Of a stretch of DNA of 64,000 nt, positions 1-9,655 are shown piece by piece. The stretch comes from Oricola cellulosilytica (lineage in GTDB: Bacteria > Pseudomonadota > Alphaproteobacteria > Rhizobiales > Rhizobiaceae). The notes under the pieces were generated by a model, which worked only from the letters and a program-made list of their open reading frames with translations, did no database searches and had not been told where the DNA came from. Where the stretch lies: assembly GCF_019966575.1 (NCBI RefSeq), contig NZ_JAINFK010000003.1, forward strand, positions 446,001 to 510,000, in the 5' to 3' direction. How positions within the stretch are numbered: the stretch's first letter is position 1; every line of letters begins with the position of its first letter. A program made the position numbers and the translations under genes.

Positions 1-773
1 TCAATCCGGCCTACGACAAATGGACCGAAACGGTGATGCCGCTTGCCGAAAACGTCCTCGCGGCGGCGCAGGCGACCGGCGCGACGGTGATGTTTCCCGG
101 CAATATATACAATTTCGGCACCAAAGTCGGATTTGACACTTTCGAAACCATGCCGCCGTCCGGCGACACCGAAAAGGCGCGGCTGCGCATCGCGATGGAA
201 GCGCTCTTCGAGCGCGCGGCGGCGGAGTGCGGCGTGCAGACCATCGTCATTCGGGCTGGCGATTTCTTCGGCGGATCGCGCGCCGAGAGCTGGCTCGACC
301 TGATGATCCTCAGGGACCTGAAGAAGGACCGGTTCGTCTGGCCCGGCCCGTGGGAACTCCCCCACGCGTTCGCCTATTTGCCCGATCTCGCCGAAACCTT
401 TGCGCGAGTGGCCGAGAAGCTGGATCAATGTGCAGCTTTCGAGACCTTTCATTTCCGAGGCTATGCTGTCTCGGGGGCCCGAATGCATGCCGCCGCCGAA
501 CGGGCTGTCGGGCGGCCGCTGAAAAGGGCGGGCGTGCCCTGGCCGTTTCTTCGGCTAGTCGGCATCTTCAGCCCCCTTCTGAGAGAAGTGGCAAAGATGT
601 CCTATCTCTGGCGCGTGCCGCACTCGCTTGCCAATGATAAGCTGGAGGCATTTCTCGGAGCGGAGCCGCATCGGCCGTTGCCGGTGGCGCTGCGCGAGGC
701 GATCACCGATCTGGCGCTGGATGGGCGCAGGGGAAAGGAAACCGCCGGTAGCGGTGCGGTTCCAATCCCCTGA
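1..773 (+). CDS. NAD(P)-dependent epimerase/dehydratase family protein (5' end outside window)
   Basis: The reading frame is open from base 3 and ends at TGA 773, so the N-terminus with the Rossmann glycine motif lies upstream of the window. The visible 256 residues begin NPAYDKWTETVMPLAEN and contain GNIYNFG, matching the mid-part of atypical extended short-chain dehydrogenases, where a Tyr around this loop is catalytic; a clear YxxxK is not visible. The stretch IRAGDFFGG and the later AYLPDLAETFARV are typical of the substrate-side half of the fold. The substrate cannot be told. It converges on the M15 peptidase gene, 34 bp away. Confidence 0.75.
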   Translation, partial: NPAYDKWTETVMPLAENVLAAAQATGATVMFPGNIYNFGTKVGFDTFETMPPSGDTEKARLRIAMEALFERAAAECGVQTIVIRAGDFFGGSRAESWLDLMILRDLKKDRFVWPGPWELPHAFAYLPDLAETFARVAEKLDQCAAFETFHFRGYAVSGARMHAAAERAVGRPLKRAGVPWPFLRLVGIFSPLLREVAKMSYLWRVPHSLANDKLEAFLGAEPHRPLPVALREAITDLALDGRRGKETAGSGAVPIP

Positions 774-807
774 GCGGAGGCAACGGAATGTGTGAGCCTT
801 CAGGCAC

Positions 808-1341
808 TCACCAAGTTCGTTTGGGGCCCGTATCGATGTGGTAGAAGCCCGATTTGTAGCGCTTGTATCCGCCCACGGCCTTCTGGCTGCGAAGGAATGC
901 CGTCAGACCCTTGGTGCTGGCATGAACGCGAAAATCGACGGCGGCACATGTCAGATGGTAGGACCGCTTCTTGCCTCCCGCCCGTCTGTTCTTTTTCGGA
1001 CTCCGATAGGTCGAGTTTACGGTAATCGGCCCGAACTTGTTCGCAACCGCTTCCAAGACCCCCTTCAATCGCGAAGGCACGCATTTGGAGGGCGCGTTAT
1101 AGTGAATTCGGTTGCCGCGGGGAACGGCGGCAAGCTGCAGTTCGCTCATGCCGTCGAAGGGTGAGGGTTCAAGAATATGGTGCGCATGATCCTCGTCGGT
1201 GTCGAAAACCGCGACGCTGCGCCAAGGGTTGTCGGGCTTGGCCACGGACGCCCCCGTTGCGAGCGTTACGAATACAGCGCACAACAGGAGAAAAGCGAGC
1301 GTCGGCACCGCGCGCCGCACGGCGGAGTGGAAGGAGTTCAT
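808..1341 (-). CDS. Exported M15-family peptidase-like protein (D-Ala-D-Ala carboxypeptidase fold)
   Basis: A 177-residue protein with a hydrophobic N-terminal segment (about residues 11-31, LAFLLLCAVFVTLATGA) that reads as a signal peptide or anchor. The C-terminal half carries the spaced ligands of the YcbK/M15 fold: TYRSP, SYHLTCAAVDFRV (His and Asp) and GFYHIDTG (final His). Members trim or bind peptidoglycan in the periplasm. The Gly usually found between the first His and Asp is Cys here, which may be normal for this subgroup. It is transcribed away from acs. Family is well supported; the precise substrate is inferred. Confidence 0.8.
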   Translation of the reverse strand: MNSFHSAVRRAVPTLAFLLLCAVFVTLATGASVAKPDNPWRSVAVFDTDEDHAHHILEPSPFDGMSELQLAAVPRGNRIHYNAPSKCVPSRLKGVLEAVANKFGPITVNSTYRSPKKNRRAGGKKRSYHLTCAAVDFRVHASTKGLTAFLRSQKAVGGYKRYKSGFYHIDTGPKRTW

Positions 1342-1536
1342 GTTCGGTTGTCCCGTTTCATGAACCGGCGAATTCCGCCGGTGATTTCATGATCGGCCGA
1401 ACCCCTCCCATCCCGGCCATTGCTGGCCCGCCATTAAGAAATCACCTGAAGCCTTTCAAATCACGGATCGAATCCCCTTGTAACATTGGCAGCTGACGTC
1501 CGGGCTTGTTCTGGTCGGGGGAAGTCCATGGTCTAA

Positions 1537-1564
1537 TTTACGTTCCGGGGGCAATTTGTATAAA
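1537..1564 (+). promoter_or_regulatory. Candidate sigma-70 type promoter for acs
   Basis: TTTACG (1537-1542) and TATAAA (1559-1564) are 16 bp apart and about 97 bp upstream of the acs start. This is the best promoter-like pair in the 319-bp gap 1342-1660 between the divergent M15 and acs genes; I see no RNA gene or operator palindrome in the rest of that gap. It is a motif match only. Confidence 0.3.
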
Positions 1565-1660
1565 CCGCTCCCGTCGGGCCTCGCAGAAAAGACTTTTACG
1601 ACGACTTTTTTTGTGGATGCTGACCGTTCGACTGTGTTTGTTTTTCGGGGAGGAGCCAGA

Positions 1661-3613
1661 ATGTCCAGTCCAGTTCACCGCGTATTGCCGGAGGCGAAGA
1701 AGCGCGCCCTGATCGATGACGACAAGTACCTCAAATGGTACAAGCAAAGCGTCAAGTCACCGGAAAAATTCTGGGCCAAGCACGGCAAGCGTATCGACTG
1801 GTTCACGCCGTTTACGAAGGTCAAGAATACATCGTTCAAGGGCAAGGTTTCGATCAAGTGGTTCGAGGACGGAGTGACAAACGTCTCCTACAATTGCATC
1901 GACCGCCACTTGAAGAAGCGGGGCGACCAGGTCGCGATCATCTGGGAAGGCGACAATCCCTACGACGACAAGAAAATCACCTACAAGGAACTCCATGAGC
2001 ACGTTTGCCGCCTCGCCAATGTGTTGAAGTCGAACGGCGTCAAGAAGGGCGACCGAGTCACGATCTATATGCCGATGATCCCCGAAGCGGCCTATGCGAT
2101 GCTAGCCTGCACGCGGATCGGGGCGGTTCATTCGATCGTTTTCGGCGGTTTTTCGCCGGACGCTCTGGCGGGACGAATCGAGGATTGCGACTCGCGCTTT
2201 GTCATCACCGCCGACGAGGGATTGCGCGGCGGCAAGACGATTCCGCTGAAGGCCAATACCGACAAGGCGATCGAGATCGCGGCGCGCGACGGAGCCAAGG
2301 TCGACAAGGTCCTGGTCGTCCAGCGTACATCGGCGAAGGTCAACTGGGTCGAGGGCCGGGACCTCTGGTACCATCAGGAAATGGCCAAGGCGAAACCGGA
2401 GTGCCCGCCGGCCAAGATGAAGGCGGAGGATCCACTTTTCATTCTCTACACGTCGGGATCGACCGGAAAACCAAAGGGCGTATTGCATACAACGGCCGGC
2501 TATCTCGTGTATGCCTCAATGACGCATGAATATGTCTTCGACTATCATCCCGGAGACATTTACTGGTGCACAGCCGATGTCGGATGGGTGACAGGCCATT
2601 CCTATATCGTCTACGGGCCGCTGGCCAATGGCGCGACAACCCTGATGTTCGAGGGCGTGCCGAATTATCCGTCCCCGTCGCGCTTCTGGGACGTCGTCGA
2701 CAAGCACCAGGTCAACATCTTCTACACCGCGCCCACCGCGATCCGAGCATTGATGGGGGCCGGTGACGAACATGTGACGAAATCCTCGCGCAAGTCACTG
2801 CGCACGCTTGGTTCCGTCGGCGAACCGATCAATCCCGAAGCCTGGGAATGGTATTACAATGTCGTCGGGGACGGGCGATGCCCGATCGTCGATACGTGGT
2901 GGCAGACCGAAACCGGCGGCATACTGATCACGCCGCTTCCGGGCGCTACCAATCTCAAGCCGGGATCCGCCACCCGCCCGTTCTTCGGCGTGCAGCCGCA
3001 ACTCGTCGACAATGAGGGGAACGTTCTGGAGGGCGCGGCCGACGGCAATCTGTGCATCATCGACTCGTGGCCGGGCCAGATGCGCACGGTTTACGGCGAC
3101 CACGAGCGATTCATCCAGACCTACTTCTCCACCTACAAGGGCAAGTATTTTACCGGTGACGGCTGCCGGCGCGACGAGGACGGTTATTACTGGATCACGG
3201 GCCGCGTCGACGATGTGATCAACGTGTCTGGCCACCGCATGGGCACCGCAGAAGTCGAGTCGGCTCTGGTCAGTCACGATGCGGTGTCCGAGGCGGCGGT
3301 CGTCGGTTATCCGCATGACGTCAAGGGACAGGGCATCTACTGCTACGTAACGCTGATGCACGGCAAGGAGCCGAGCGACGACCTTCGCAAGGAACTCGTT
3401 GGCCATGTGCGCAGCGAGATAGGCCCGATCGCCTCGCCCGACAAGATCCAGTTCGCGCCCGGCCTGCCAAAGACCCGTTCCGGCAAGATCATGCGGCGCA
3501 TCCTGCGCAAGATCGCCGAGGACGATTTCGGCTCGCTCGGCGATACCTCGACGCTCGCCGATCCGGCCGTGGTCGACGATCTGGTCGAAAACCGGCAGAA
3601 CCGGAAGGGGTGA
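1661..3613 (+). CDS. acs: Acetyl-CoA synthetase (AMP-forming)
   Basis: Activates acetate to acetyl-CoA through acetyl-AMP in the cytoplasm. ATG 1661 is chosen because GGGGAGGAG sits 6 nt upstream and gives 650 residues, the usual Acs length; an in-frame extension to 1556 has no ribosome binding site. Visible motifs are the adenylate P-loop [11 protein letters not shown] (about residue 263), [10 protein letters not shown], the hinge region [18 protein letters not shown] and the C-terminal [14 protein letters not shown], whose Lys is the acetylation-controlled catalytic residue in known Acs enzymes. It is monocistronic, followed by a UUCG hairpin. Acetyl-CoA made here could feed the PHB genes at 24.5 kb. 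Confidence 0.97.
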   Translation: MSSPVHRVLPEAKKRALIDDDKYLKWYKQSVKSPEKFWAKHGKRIDWFTPFTKVKNTSFKGKVSIKWFEDGVTNVSYNCIDRHLKKRGDQVAIIWEGDNPYDDKKITYKELHEHVCRLANVLKSNGVKKGDRVTIYMPMIPEAAYAMLACTRIGAVHSIVFGGFSPDALAGRIEDCDSRFVITADEGLRGGKTIPLKANTDKAIEIAARDGAKVDKVLVVQRTSAKVNWVEGRDLWYHQEMAKAKPECPPAKMKAEDPLFILYTSGSTGKPKGVLHTTAGYLVYASMTHEYVFDYHPGDIYWCTADVGWVTGHSYIVYGPLANGATTLMFEGVPNYPSPSRFWDVVDKHQVNIFYTAPTAIRALMGAGDEHVTKSSRKSLRTLGSVGEPINPEAWEWYYNVVGDGRCPIVDTWWQTETGGILITPLPGATNLKPGSATRPFFGVQPQLVDNEGNVLEGAADGNLCIIDSWPGQMRTVYGDHERFIQTYFSTYKGKYFTGDGCRRDEDGYYWITGRVDDVINVSGHRMGTAEVESALVSHDAVSEAAVVGYPHDVKGQGIYCYVTLMHGKEPSDDLRKELVGHVRSEIGPIASPDKIQFAPGLPKTRSGKIMRRILRKIAEDDFGSLGDTSTLADPAVVDDLVENRQNRKG

Positions 3614-3638
3614 GGACCCCTGAGTTGGAGCAGCGGGG

Positions 3639-3658
3639 ACGGGAGCTTCGGCTCCCGT
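3639..3658. terminator. UUCG-loop hairpin between acs and cfa
   Basis: ACGGGAGC (3639-3646), TTCG loop, GCTCCCGT (3651-3658) form a perfect 8-bp stem in the 52-bp convergent gap. There is no T-tract on either side, so it may act as a bidirectional transcript end or 3' stabiliser rather than a strong intrinsic terminator. Confidence 0.5.
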
Positions 3659-3665
3659 ATGCGTA

Positions 3666-4961
3666 TCAGCGATAAAGATCCCCCCGCGTCGGCGGCAGGC
3701 CGCTCGGGCCGCGCCGCTTGTGCGAGACGAGCGTCTGGTAGAGACGGACGCCATTGCGCTCGAACGCGATCGAGCACCCGCCGAGATAGAGCAGCCACAG
3801 CCTGGTCTTGACCTCGCCGACCTCGGCCACCGCTGCTTCGTAATTTGCAACGAGCCGGTCGTGCCAATGCTTGCAGGTGCGCTGGTAGTGCTCCCGCAAA
3901 TCCTCGACGTCATGAACTTCGAAGCCATGCTGTTCTAGGTTCATCACTGTGTTGCCGATATTGTCGAGTTCCCCGCCCGGAAAGATGTATTTCGTCAGCA
4001 ACGCAAACTCCTCGTTCTTGCGTCGGTTGGCTTTCGCATCCGCCTTGGCGGGCCTGGTGATCGCGTGGTGCAGGAACAGACCATCAGGTTTCAGCACACG
4101 TTTCACAGTGCGGTAATAGGTCGGGTAGTTATCGATGCCTATATGCTCCTGGATGCCAATCGCGGCGACCTTGTCGAACGTTCCCTGAACGGTGGCATAA
4201 TCCGCCAGTTCGAATTTCACGCGGTCATCTATGCCGAGACGTTTCGCCTTTGCGTTGGCATATTCGACCTGCTGGGTGGACAGTGTGACGCCGAGCGTGC
4301 TGACGCCGTAATTCTGCGCTGCGTAGCAGGACAAGGCTCCCCAACCGCAGCCGATGTCCAGCATGCGTTCGCCGGGCTTGAGACGGAGTTTCCGGCAGAT
4401 CAATTCGAGTTTGTCGGCCTGCATCCGGTCGATGTCGTTATCCCAGTCGGTGCAGTAGGCGCACGTGTAGACCATCTCCTTGTCGAGAAACAGCGCATAG
4501 AAGGCATTGGAGACATCGTAGTGGTACTGGATGTTCTTTTCGTTCTCGGCGCGGCTTCCGTCGCTCGGAGCCTCGTCGGGTTGTGTTTCCAGCGGCCACG
4601 GCTCTCCGCGATCAACGAACCAGAATTTGCGGGCGGTGTTGAACGCGAGCAGCTTGTTGGCCGACCTGCGGATATCGCGCGTGCGCACCTTCGGCTTCTG
4701 CTTAACGAGATCGAAGATGCCGCCGTTCCTCAGGTCAACGCGTCGTGCGACCCAGAGGTTGAGAAGTGTTTCCATCTTCGGTCTGCGGGTCATGGCGGCG
4801 ACCGCGCCTTCATCGGCGATCACCACGGCGAACGCATCAGATGCGAGGTCGTGCGGAACGGTTACGCCGTCCCACAATATGAAACCGAGATCGATCTGCA
4901 GGACTTCGCGCATGTGCGCGAGGAGTTTCACGAAGGACTTCAGGCGTCCGGCTCTACCCAT
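3666..4961 (-). CDS. cfa: Cyclopropane-fatty-acyl-phospholipid synthase
   Basis: SAM-dependent methyltransferase that adds a methylene bridge to unsaturated acyl chains of membrane phospholipids. The 431-residue product has an N-terminal lipid-binding-type region followed by the methyltransferase core: YHYDVSNAFYALFLD, YTCAYC (catalytic Cys), LDIGCGWGALSCYAAQ (SAM loop), GVTLSTQQ, IGIQEHIG (Glu) and HYQRTCKHW. The start is ATG 4961, with GGGAGA 7 nt upstream; an in-frame extension to 5048 lacks a ribosome binding site and is not typical of the family. Its terminator appears to be the hairpin shared with acs. Confidence 0.92.
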   Translation of the reverse strand: MGRAGRLKSFVKLLAHMREVLQIDLGFILWDGVTVPHDLASDAFAVVIADEGAVAAMTRRPKMETLLNLWVARRVDLRNGGIFDLVKQKPKVRTRDIRRSANKLLAFNTARKFWFVDRGEPWPLETQPDEAPSDGSRAENEKNIQYHYDVSNAFYALFLDKEMVYTCAYCTDWDNDIDRMQADKLELICRKLRLKPGERMLDIGCGWGALSCYAAQNYGVSTLGVTLSTQQVEYANAKAKRLGIDDRVKFELADYATVQGTFDKVAAIGIQEHIGIDNYPTYYRTVKRVLKPDGLFLHHAITRPAKADAKANRRKNEEFALLTKYIFPGGELDNIGNTVMNLEQHGFEVHDVEDLREHYQRTCKHWHDRLVANYEAAVAEVGEVKTRLWLLYLGGCSIAFERNGVRLYQTLVSHKRRGPSGLPPTRGDLYR

Positions 4962-5069
4962 CCAGGTCTCCCGTCTGTCAATGAAGCCATTGCAATATAC
5001 GGCGCGCATCCATGCAAACGCCTTCAGGCCGTCGCAAGCAACAAACAACTGTCTTTGATCGCCCGGGGC

Positions 5070-5098
5070 TTGGCGTTTGGGATGAACCTTCCCATATT
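5070..5098 (+). promoter_or_regulatory. Candidate promoter for the 21-codon gene
   Basis: TTGGCG (5070-5075) and CATATT (5093-5098) are 17 bp apart, each matching four of six consensus positions. This would place a transcript start near 5105, about 29 nt before the ATG at 5134. Motif match only. Confidence 0.3.
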
Positions 5099-5133
5099 CA
5101 CCATGTGTTCAACAAGCGAGAGGAGGTGATCCG

Positions 5134-5199
5134 ATGTCGAGTGGTTCTATGGTGCCGGGGCGGTCTTTGCGGATCTTCAACCGTCGGAGCAGCCTCTGA
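5134..5199 (+). CDS. Putative 21-residue basic small protein with a perfect Shine-Dalgarno
   Basis: The frame encodes MSSGSMVPGRSLRIFNRRSS and a final Leu, then TGA. It is preceded at 5121-5132 by AGGAGGTGATCC, which is complementary to twelve bases of the 16S rRNA 3' end, with the ATG two nt later (nine after the GGAGG core). Five arginines and no acidic residues make it strongly basic. It lies alone on the + strand in the 369-bp gap between cfa and the TadG-like gene, both on the - strand, and a strong hairpin follows about 80 bp after the stop. I do not recognise its function; the case rests on the ribosome binding site and transcript layout, not on homology. Confidence 0.55.
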   Translation: MSSGSMVPGRSLRIFNRRSSL

Positions 5200-5276
5200 C
5201 GCGTCGAGAGATCTGTGCAACCGGATAGTGCGTCAACCGCGATCCAGATTGACGACCAGCCGGACGCCGGAATTGC

Positions 5277-5304
5277 GAAGGCCGCCCAAAAGGCGGCCTT
5301 CTTC
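5277..5304. terminator. Strong bidirectional hairpin terminator
   Basis: GAAGGCCGCC (5277-5286) and GGCGGCCTTC (5292-5301) form a perfect 10-bp stem around CAAAA. It lies 27 bp after the TadG-like gene (- strand) and downstream of the 21-codon gene (+ strand). T-rich tails are weak on both sides, but the A-rich flanks of the loop and the stem strength suggest it ends both transcripts. Confidence 0.6.
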
Positions 5305-5330
5305 GCTCCTGCGGGCGAAACGCCCAGAAC

Positions 5331-6611
5331 TCAATTGACCAGCCGCAATCCCTTTATATCCTCTGCGATCGACACGAACGCCTCTTCCAGTCCGGCCTCG
5401 TCGGTGGCCGAGTAGTAATAGGTGTTGGACGCAGTGTTGGTCGAAGCGCATTCCTTCATCATCATCTCAGCTTCGACTTCCGCGCTGAAGGCAATCGAGT
5501 AGACATTGATGCCATTTGCCTTCATCTGATCGCATATGCGTTTCGCGTATCGCTCGGACTTGACGGTCTGATCGCAGAATCTCGACGTGGTGCCATGGAA
5601 GTTGAACGCGCCGTCAGTCATGATGATGGCGTATTTGCTCGTGCCGGCGCCCGAATACGGAGCGGCTTGCGATTTCGCCGGCCATGCTGCGTTCCATTTG
5701 GGCGAAAGCAGATATTGGGCCCACGCTACACCCACCTGGCCTGCAGTACATCCGCCGGTTCCCAGTGCGTCGATGTTGCTGTTAAGAACGGCTTGCGATT
5801 GTTCGAGCGGAACAATGGGCGCGCTCGGGCAATCCCAAGGAAACCGGCCGCCCACCCTGGCAAATGCTTCCGAACCGATCTTCGCTTTCGCCGTTGCGAA
5901 CGTATCGGTGTATTTTTCCGGGCCCGTACGTTCGTAAGCACACCCTTTCGACCACGTTGTAGTGACGATCTTGTCGATTACCGGGGTGGCATTGACGCCT
6001 GCCGAATAGGGAGCAAGTGCGACACGAACACGATCTTTCAACGCTGGATCCAGAAGCAGTGTGGCGATACCGCTCTTTGCAGCTTTCTTGAGGGCGTCGA
6101 TCTTCCTTGTCGATGTCCCGGAAATCGGGTTCTTCATTGATCCCGTGACATCGAGCGCCATCGCCACTTCAATCGCGTTCTGCGAATACTTTGCCTTCGA
6201 CGAAACTGCGACGCGCTGTCGGTCGTAACCGAAAATGCCCGTCATGGTCATCGGCATCTGGGTGTGCGCATCGACGGTTAGGGTCCTGGTGGCCTTGTCG
6301 ATCACGATTGCGTCGATGGTTACGGCGGAAGGATCAAAGTTGCGGCCGTCTAGGTTGGCGTCGAGATAGGCTCTGATCTTTTCGTCCGCGTCCTTCTCCT
6401 TGATATCGCCCAGCGTTAACCCCTGGGTGGTCGCCAGCACTGCCGCGTCAACGGCCTGCGAGAGTTTCAACTCCGTCGAAAACATACGAGATACGTCGAT
6501 TGCCATGCCGCCCGCCATCAGCAACGCTGTGGCGCTGACAGCAAACATCACGCCGAAATTTCCCTGCCGGTCCTGGCGAAACCCTCGTATGCGATCCGGT
6601 AATTTGCCCAT
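5331..6611 (-). CDS. TadG-like pilus-associated protein with VWA domain
   Basis: A 426-residue protein. Residues about 1-50 hold the TadE/TadG N-terminal region: a basic start, then FGVMFAVSATALLMAGGMAIDVSRM, a single membrane helix. The rest is a von Willebrand A domain with a MIDAS-like LDVTGSM (about residue 155), TDGAFNF and a C-terminal SATDEAGLEEAFVSIAEDI typical of this group. TadG proteins belong to Flp/Tad pilus machinery at the envelope, but no other tad gene is nearby. GGGAG lies 9 nt before the ATG. Binding of a metal ion is inferred from the motif, where Thr replaces the usual first Ser. Confidence 0.8.
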   Translation of the reverse strand: MGKLPDRIRGFRQDRQGNFGVMFAVSATALLMAGGMAIDVSRMFSTELKLSQAVDAAVLATTQGLTLGDIKEKDADEKIRAYLDANLDGRNFDPSAVTIDAIVIDKATRTLTVDAHTQMPMTMTGIFGYDRQRVAVSSKAKYSQNAIEVAMALDVTGSMKNPISGTSTRKIDALKKAAKSGIATLLLDPALKDRVRVALAPYSAGVNATPVIDKIVTTTWSKGCAYERTGPEKYTDTFATAKAKIGSEAFARVGGRFPWDCPSAPIVPLEQSQAVLNSNIDALGTGGCTAGQVGVAWAQYLLSPKWNAAWPAKSQAAPYSGAGTSKYAIIMTDGAFNFHGTTSRFCDQTVKSERYAKRICDQMKANGINVYSIAFSAEVEAEMMMKECASTNTASNTYYYSATDEAGLEEAFVSIAEDIKGLRLVN

Positions 6612-6790
6612 ACTCTGACTCCCAAGCGCGCGCCGCGCCCGGATTGAGTGCGCGCCACACCGATTTGCCGGGAGGCTAAGTCAAACTTCTTTTCCTGTGG
6701 TTAAAAGCCCAAAATGACTCCGGCGGTGACGAAACCAGGGTTTATGCCAAGTGATGGCCAACAGGGAAATTTTCCGAAAAATTTGGTGGC

Positions 6791-6810
6791 TTCCCGCTTA
6801 GACGCGGGAA
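6791..6810 (-). terminator. Weak hairpin downstream of sdhAF4
   Basis: TTCCCGC (6791-6797) and GCGGGAA (6804-6810) form a 7-bp stem 8 bp beyond the stop codon of the sdhAF4 gene. The T-run on the - strand (6772-6776 complement) starts about 15 nt after the stem, so termination efficiency is uncertain. Confidence 0.35.
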
Positions 6811-6817
6811 CAATAGC

Positions 6818-7051
6818 TTAGAAATCGACAGCAATCCCCTTTACCTCCCAATCGCCGTAGCGCGCAGGATCCTTGCCTCCACGACCGCCGATTTCGCGCT
6901 TGGAGTTTTCGTCCGCAAGACGCTGCTCGCGACGCTGTGCCGCTTCGTCCAGTGCCCGGCGTGCCGCGGGCGTGAGACTGGCGACCGGCGCACCTTCATC
7001 ATCCGCAGCAGTTTGCGCGGCTTTCGTCTGCGCCTTCTGATCTGAAACCAT
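6818..7051 (-). CDS. DUF1674/SdhAF4-family succinate dehydrogenase assembly factor
   Basis: A 77-residue protein ending in GGRGGKDPARYGDWEVKGI followed by AVDF, the hallmark of the DUF1674 family. The eukaryotic member Sdh8/SDHAF4 binds flavinylated SdhA and helps complex II assembly, and the bacterial protein is assumed to do the same in the cytoplasm. The N-terminal half is charged and probably disordered. The start is the ATG at 7051 with AGGTAA upstream; an AGGAGGAAA lies farther off (about 24 nt) without a suitable in-frame start. It is divergent from htpX. Confidence 0.82.
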   Translation of the reverse strand: MVSDQKAQTKAAQTAADDEGAPVASLTPAARRALDEAAQRREQRLADENSKREIGGRGGKDPARYGDWEVKGIAVDF

Positions 7052-7175
7052 ATCGTTACCTGGGCACCTCGGATTTCCTCCTGGTTGGGAAGGTTGAAAA
7101 CAGCCACTCTCCGACACACTATATTATGCAATCAAAGCAGGAATCCACTGCTGCGCGTGTTTCGGAGAAATGCAC

Positions 7176-8150
7176 ATGAACCTTGTCAAAACGGCAATGC
7201 TGATCGCCTTCATGACGGCGCTCTTCATGGGCATCGGCTATTTGATCGGTGGCACGGGCGGAATGATGGTCGCGCTGGCGATCGCCGTCGTCATGAACGC
7301 CTTCAGCTACTGGAATTCCGATAAGATGGTTCTGAGGATGCATAATGCGGTGGAGGTGGATCGCCGGTCGGCGCCCGAATATCACGGCATTGTTGAGGCA
7401 TTGGCCGAACGAGCCGGGCTGCCTATGCCGAAGGTCTATCTGATACAGAGCGATCAGCCCAATGCCTTCGCCACCGGCCGCAACCCGGAAAACGCTGCCG
7501 TTGCAGCCACGACCGGCCTCCTTGAACGCCTGAGCCGCGAGGAAGTCGCCGGTGTCATGGCGCATGAACTCGCGCATGTTCAAAACCGCGATACGCTGAC
7601 GATGACAGTCACGGCAACGCTGGCGGGTGCGATCTCGATGCTCGGCAACTTCGCCTTCTTTTTCGGGGGTTCGCGAGACAACAACAATCCCCTCGGGATA
7701 GTCGGCATTCTGCTGGCGATGATCGTCGCTCCCTTCGCGGCGATGATCGTTCAGATGGCGATCAGCCGGACACGCGAATATTCGGCAGACCGCCGCGGTG
7801 CGGAAATCTGCGGAAATCCGGAATGGCTTGCCTCGGCGCTCAAAAAAATCGCCGCGGCGGCCGGCCGGCACGTCAATGTCGCCGCCGAACGGAATCCGGC
7901 GACCGCCCACATGTTCATCATCAACCCCCTGAACGGACAGCGCGCCGACAACCTCTTTTCCACGCACCCGGACACCGGCAACCGTATCCGGGCTCTGATG
8001 GCGCTGGCCGAAGACCTCGACCACGGAGACGGGAACCGGCTCGATACGCCAGCTGCGAAACCCACCGGGCCGGGGTCGTCCGGGATTCCAAGAACCGGCC
8101 AGCATAGATGGGGCCGGGGCAAGCCAGATGATCAAGGGCCATGGGGTTGA
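7176..8150 (+). CDS. htpX: Membrane zinc metalloprotease HtpX (M48B)
   Basis: Inner-membrane protease that degrades damaged membrane proteins. The 324-residue product has two N-terminal helices, the zinc motif HELAH at residues 130-134, further helices ([28 protein letters not shown]) and the downstream ligand context [17 protein letters not shown] 7176 is preferred because GGAG is 8 nt upstream and the protein then begins [12 protein letters not shown], the family's usual start; an ATG two codons earlier is too close to the GGAG. The C-terminal tail overlaps the rsmB start by 10 bp, so the two are probably translated from one message. Confidence 0.95.
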   Translation: MNLVKTAMLIAFMTALFMGIGYLIGGTGGMMVALAIAVVMNAFSYWNSDKMVLRMHNAVEVDRRSAPEYHGIVEALAERAGLPMPKVYLIQSDQPNAFATGRNPENAAVAATTGLLERLSREEVAGVMAHELAHVQNRDTLTMTVTATLAGAISMLGNFAFFFGGSRDNNNPLGIVGILLAMIVAPFAAMIVQMAISRTREYSADRRGAEICGNPEWLASALKKIAAAAGRHVNVAAERNPATAHMFIINPLNGQRADNLFSTHPDTGNRIRALMALAEDLDHGDGNRLDTPAAKPTGPGSSGIPRTGQHRWGRGKPDDQGPWG

Positions 8151-9586
8151 GTGCGCCCCGAGGCGGCCAAAGCCGGAACTCCCCCAGTAGAGTGAAGAAA
8201 GCTGAAACCAAGACCGGAGTATCTTTCGCACGATCGGCTGCCAAGCCGGGCCTAATAGCTCGGAAAACGGCTCACAGGCTTCTGGGAGCTATCCTGGATG
8301 CCGGCACGTCGATGGACGGCCTGACCGATGAGAATCACGGTCATCCCCACTACCTCGCGCTTGATGTTCGAGACCGCGCCCTCGTCCGAGCCATTCTTCT
8401 GTCCGCGCTGCGCCATCACGGCGATTTGTCGGCCATCGTCGACGGATTCATGGGCAAGCCACTTCCCGCCGGGGCATCGCCCGTACGCCATATACTGGTG
8501 GCCGGGCTTGCGCAGATCCTCTTTCTTGACGTTCCCGATCACAGCGCCGCCGATCTGGCCGTGACCGCGGCAAACGATGATCCGCGCACAAGGCGTTTCG
8601 GAAAACTTGTAAATGCCCTCCTTCGCCGCGCTTCGCGGGAAAAGGACGAATTGATTGCAGGCATCCGCGAGCGTCCGCGCCGGTCGCCTCCTTGGTTCGC
8701 GCAACGGTTGGAAACAATCTACGGACAGGAGACCGCAGCCGCTATCGACGCCCGTCACCGTATCGAGGCACCGATCGACATTACCTTGAAGCGAAGCGAA
8801 CAGCGCCAAGCGGGACGCTGGGCGGAACGGCTCGGCGCAGTCGTCCTCTCGACCGGAACACTGCGCCTCGAAGGCCGTTCGCACGATGTCGCGTCGCTCA
8901 GCGGCTACACTGAGGGTGCATGGTGGGTACAAGATGCGGCAGCGGCGATCCCCGCCCGATTGTTCGGCGACATTTCAGGCAAGCGAGCGCTTGATCTGTG
9001 CGCCGCGCCCGGGGGCAAGACGGCGCAGCTTGCCGATGGCGGAGCGCAGGTCACAGCCCTCGATGCCTCCAACAGCCGGCTAAAGCGCCTGCGCGAAAAC
9101 ATGTCGCGGCTGAAGTTGGCTGACGCCCTGGAGACGGTCGCCTCGGACCTGTTTGCGTTCCGGCCGGACGCGCCCTTCGAGAATGTTCTGCTCGATGCGC
9201 CCTGCTCCTCGACAGGAACGGTGCGCCGCCATCCGGACGTTCCCTTCACCAAGTCGATGGCGAATGTTGAAAAGCTGGCCAGTCTCCAGGCGCGCATGCT
9301 CGACCGTGCCGCCGAATTTGTCGCACCCGGTGGCATGATTATCTTCTCCAACTGCTCTCTCGATTCTCTGGAAGGTGAGGACGTTGCGAGCGCATTTGCC
9401 GAGTCTCACCCCGAATTTGAAAGCGTCCCGGTCCTGCCCGAAGAAACACCCGGCTTGTCCGGGTCCACCACACGGCACGGTTTCCTCCGCCTCACCCCGG
9501 CGCATCTCGATCTGGGCGCTCACGAACGGAGCGGCGTCGATGGCTTTTTTGCCGCCCGTTTCCGCCGGATATCCGTGCCTTCCTGA
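8141..9586 (+). CDS. rsmB: 16S rRNA (cytosine-C5)-methyltransferase, RsmB type
   Basis: Methylates a cytosine in 16S rRNA using SAM. The N-terminal part (about residues 40-175) is a NusB-like RNA-binding domain; the C-terminal Rossmann domain has [15 protein letters not shown] (SAM loop), the motif [18 protein letters not shown] and motif VI SNCSL, so both cysteines needed for the 5-methylcytosine mechanism are present. The start is uncertain: ATG 8141 overlaps htpX, while GTG 8192 is an in-frame alternative that would drop 17 poorly conserved residues. A heparinase-like gene follows 69 bp later. Confidence 0.93.
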   Translation: MGLSAPRGGQSRNSPSRVKKAETKTGVSFARSAAKPGLIARKTAHRLLGAILDAGTSMDGLTDENHGHPHYLALDVRDRALVRAILLSALRHHGDLSAIVDGFMGKPLPAGASPVRHILVAGLAQILFLDVPDHSAADLAVTAANDDPRTRRFGKLVNALLRRASREKDELIAGIRERPRRSPPWFAQRLETIYGQETAAAIDARHRIEAPIDITLKRSEQRQAGRWAERLGAVVLSTGTLRLEGRSHDVASLSGYTEGAWWVQDAAAAIPARLFGDISGKRALDLCAAPGGKTAQLADGGAQVTALDASNSRLKRLRENMSRLKLADALETVASDLFAFRPDAPFENVLLDAPCSSTGTVRRHPDVPFTKSMANVEKLASLQARMLDRAAEFVAPGGMIIFSNCSLDSLEGEDVASAFAESHPEFESVPVLPEETPGLSGSTTRHGFLRLTPAHLDLGAHERSGVDGFFAARFRRISVPS

Positions 9587-9655
9587 GCGGTCGCGATTGT
9601 AAAGCGCTGGCAAATCAATATCCTTTGATTCGGCAATGAATGAAGGGGAGGTCCC

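Noticed and set aside
1455-1485. T-arm-like string GGATCGAATCC near 1464
   Set aside because: No acceptor, D or anticodon arms can be drawn around it, so it is not a tRNA.
2795-3928. Open frame of 377 codons spanning acs and cfa on the - strand
   Set aside because: Crosses two real genes and the hairpin between them; no motif.
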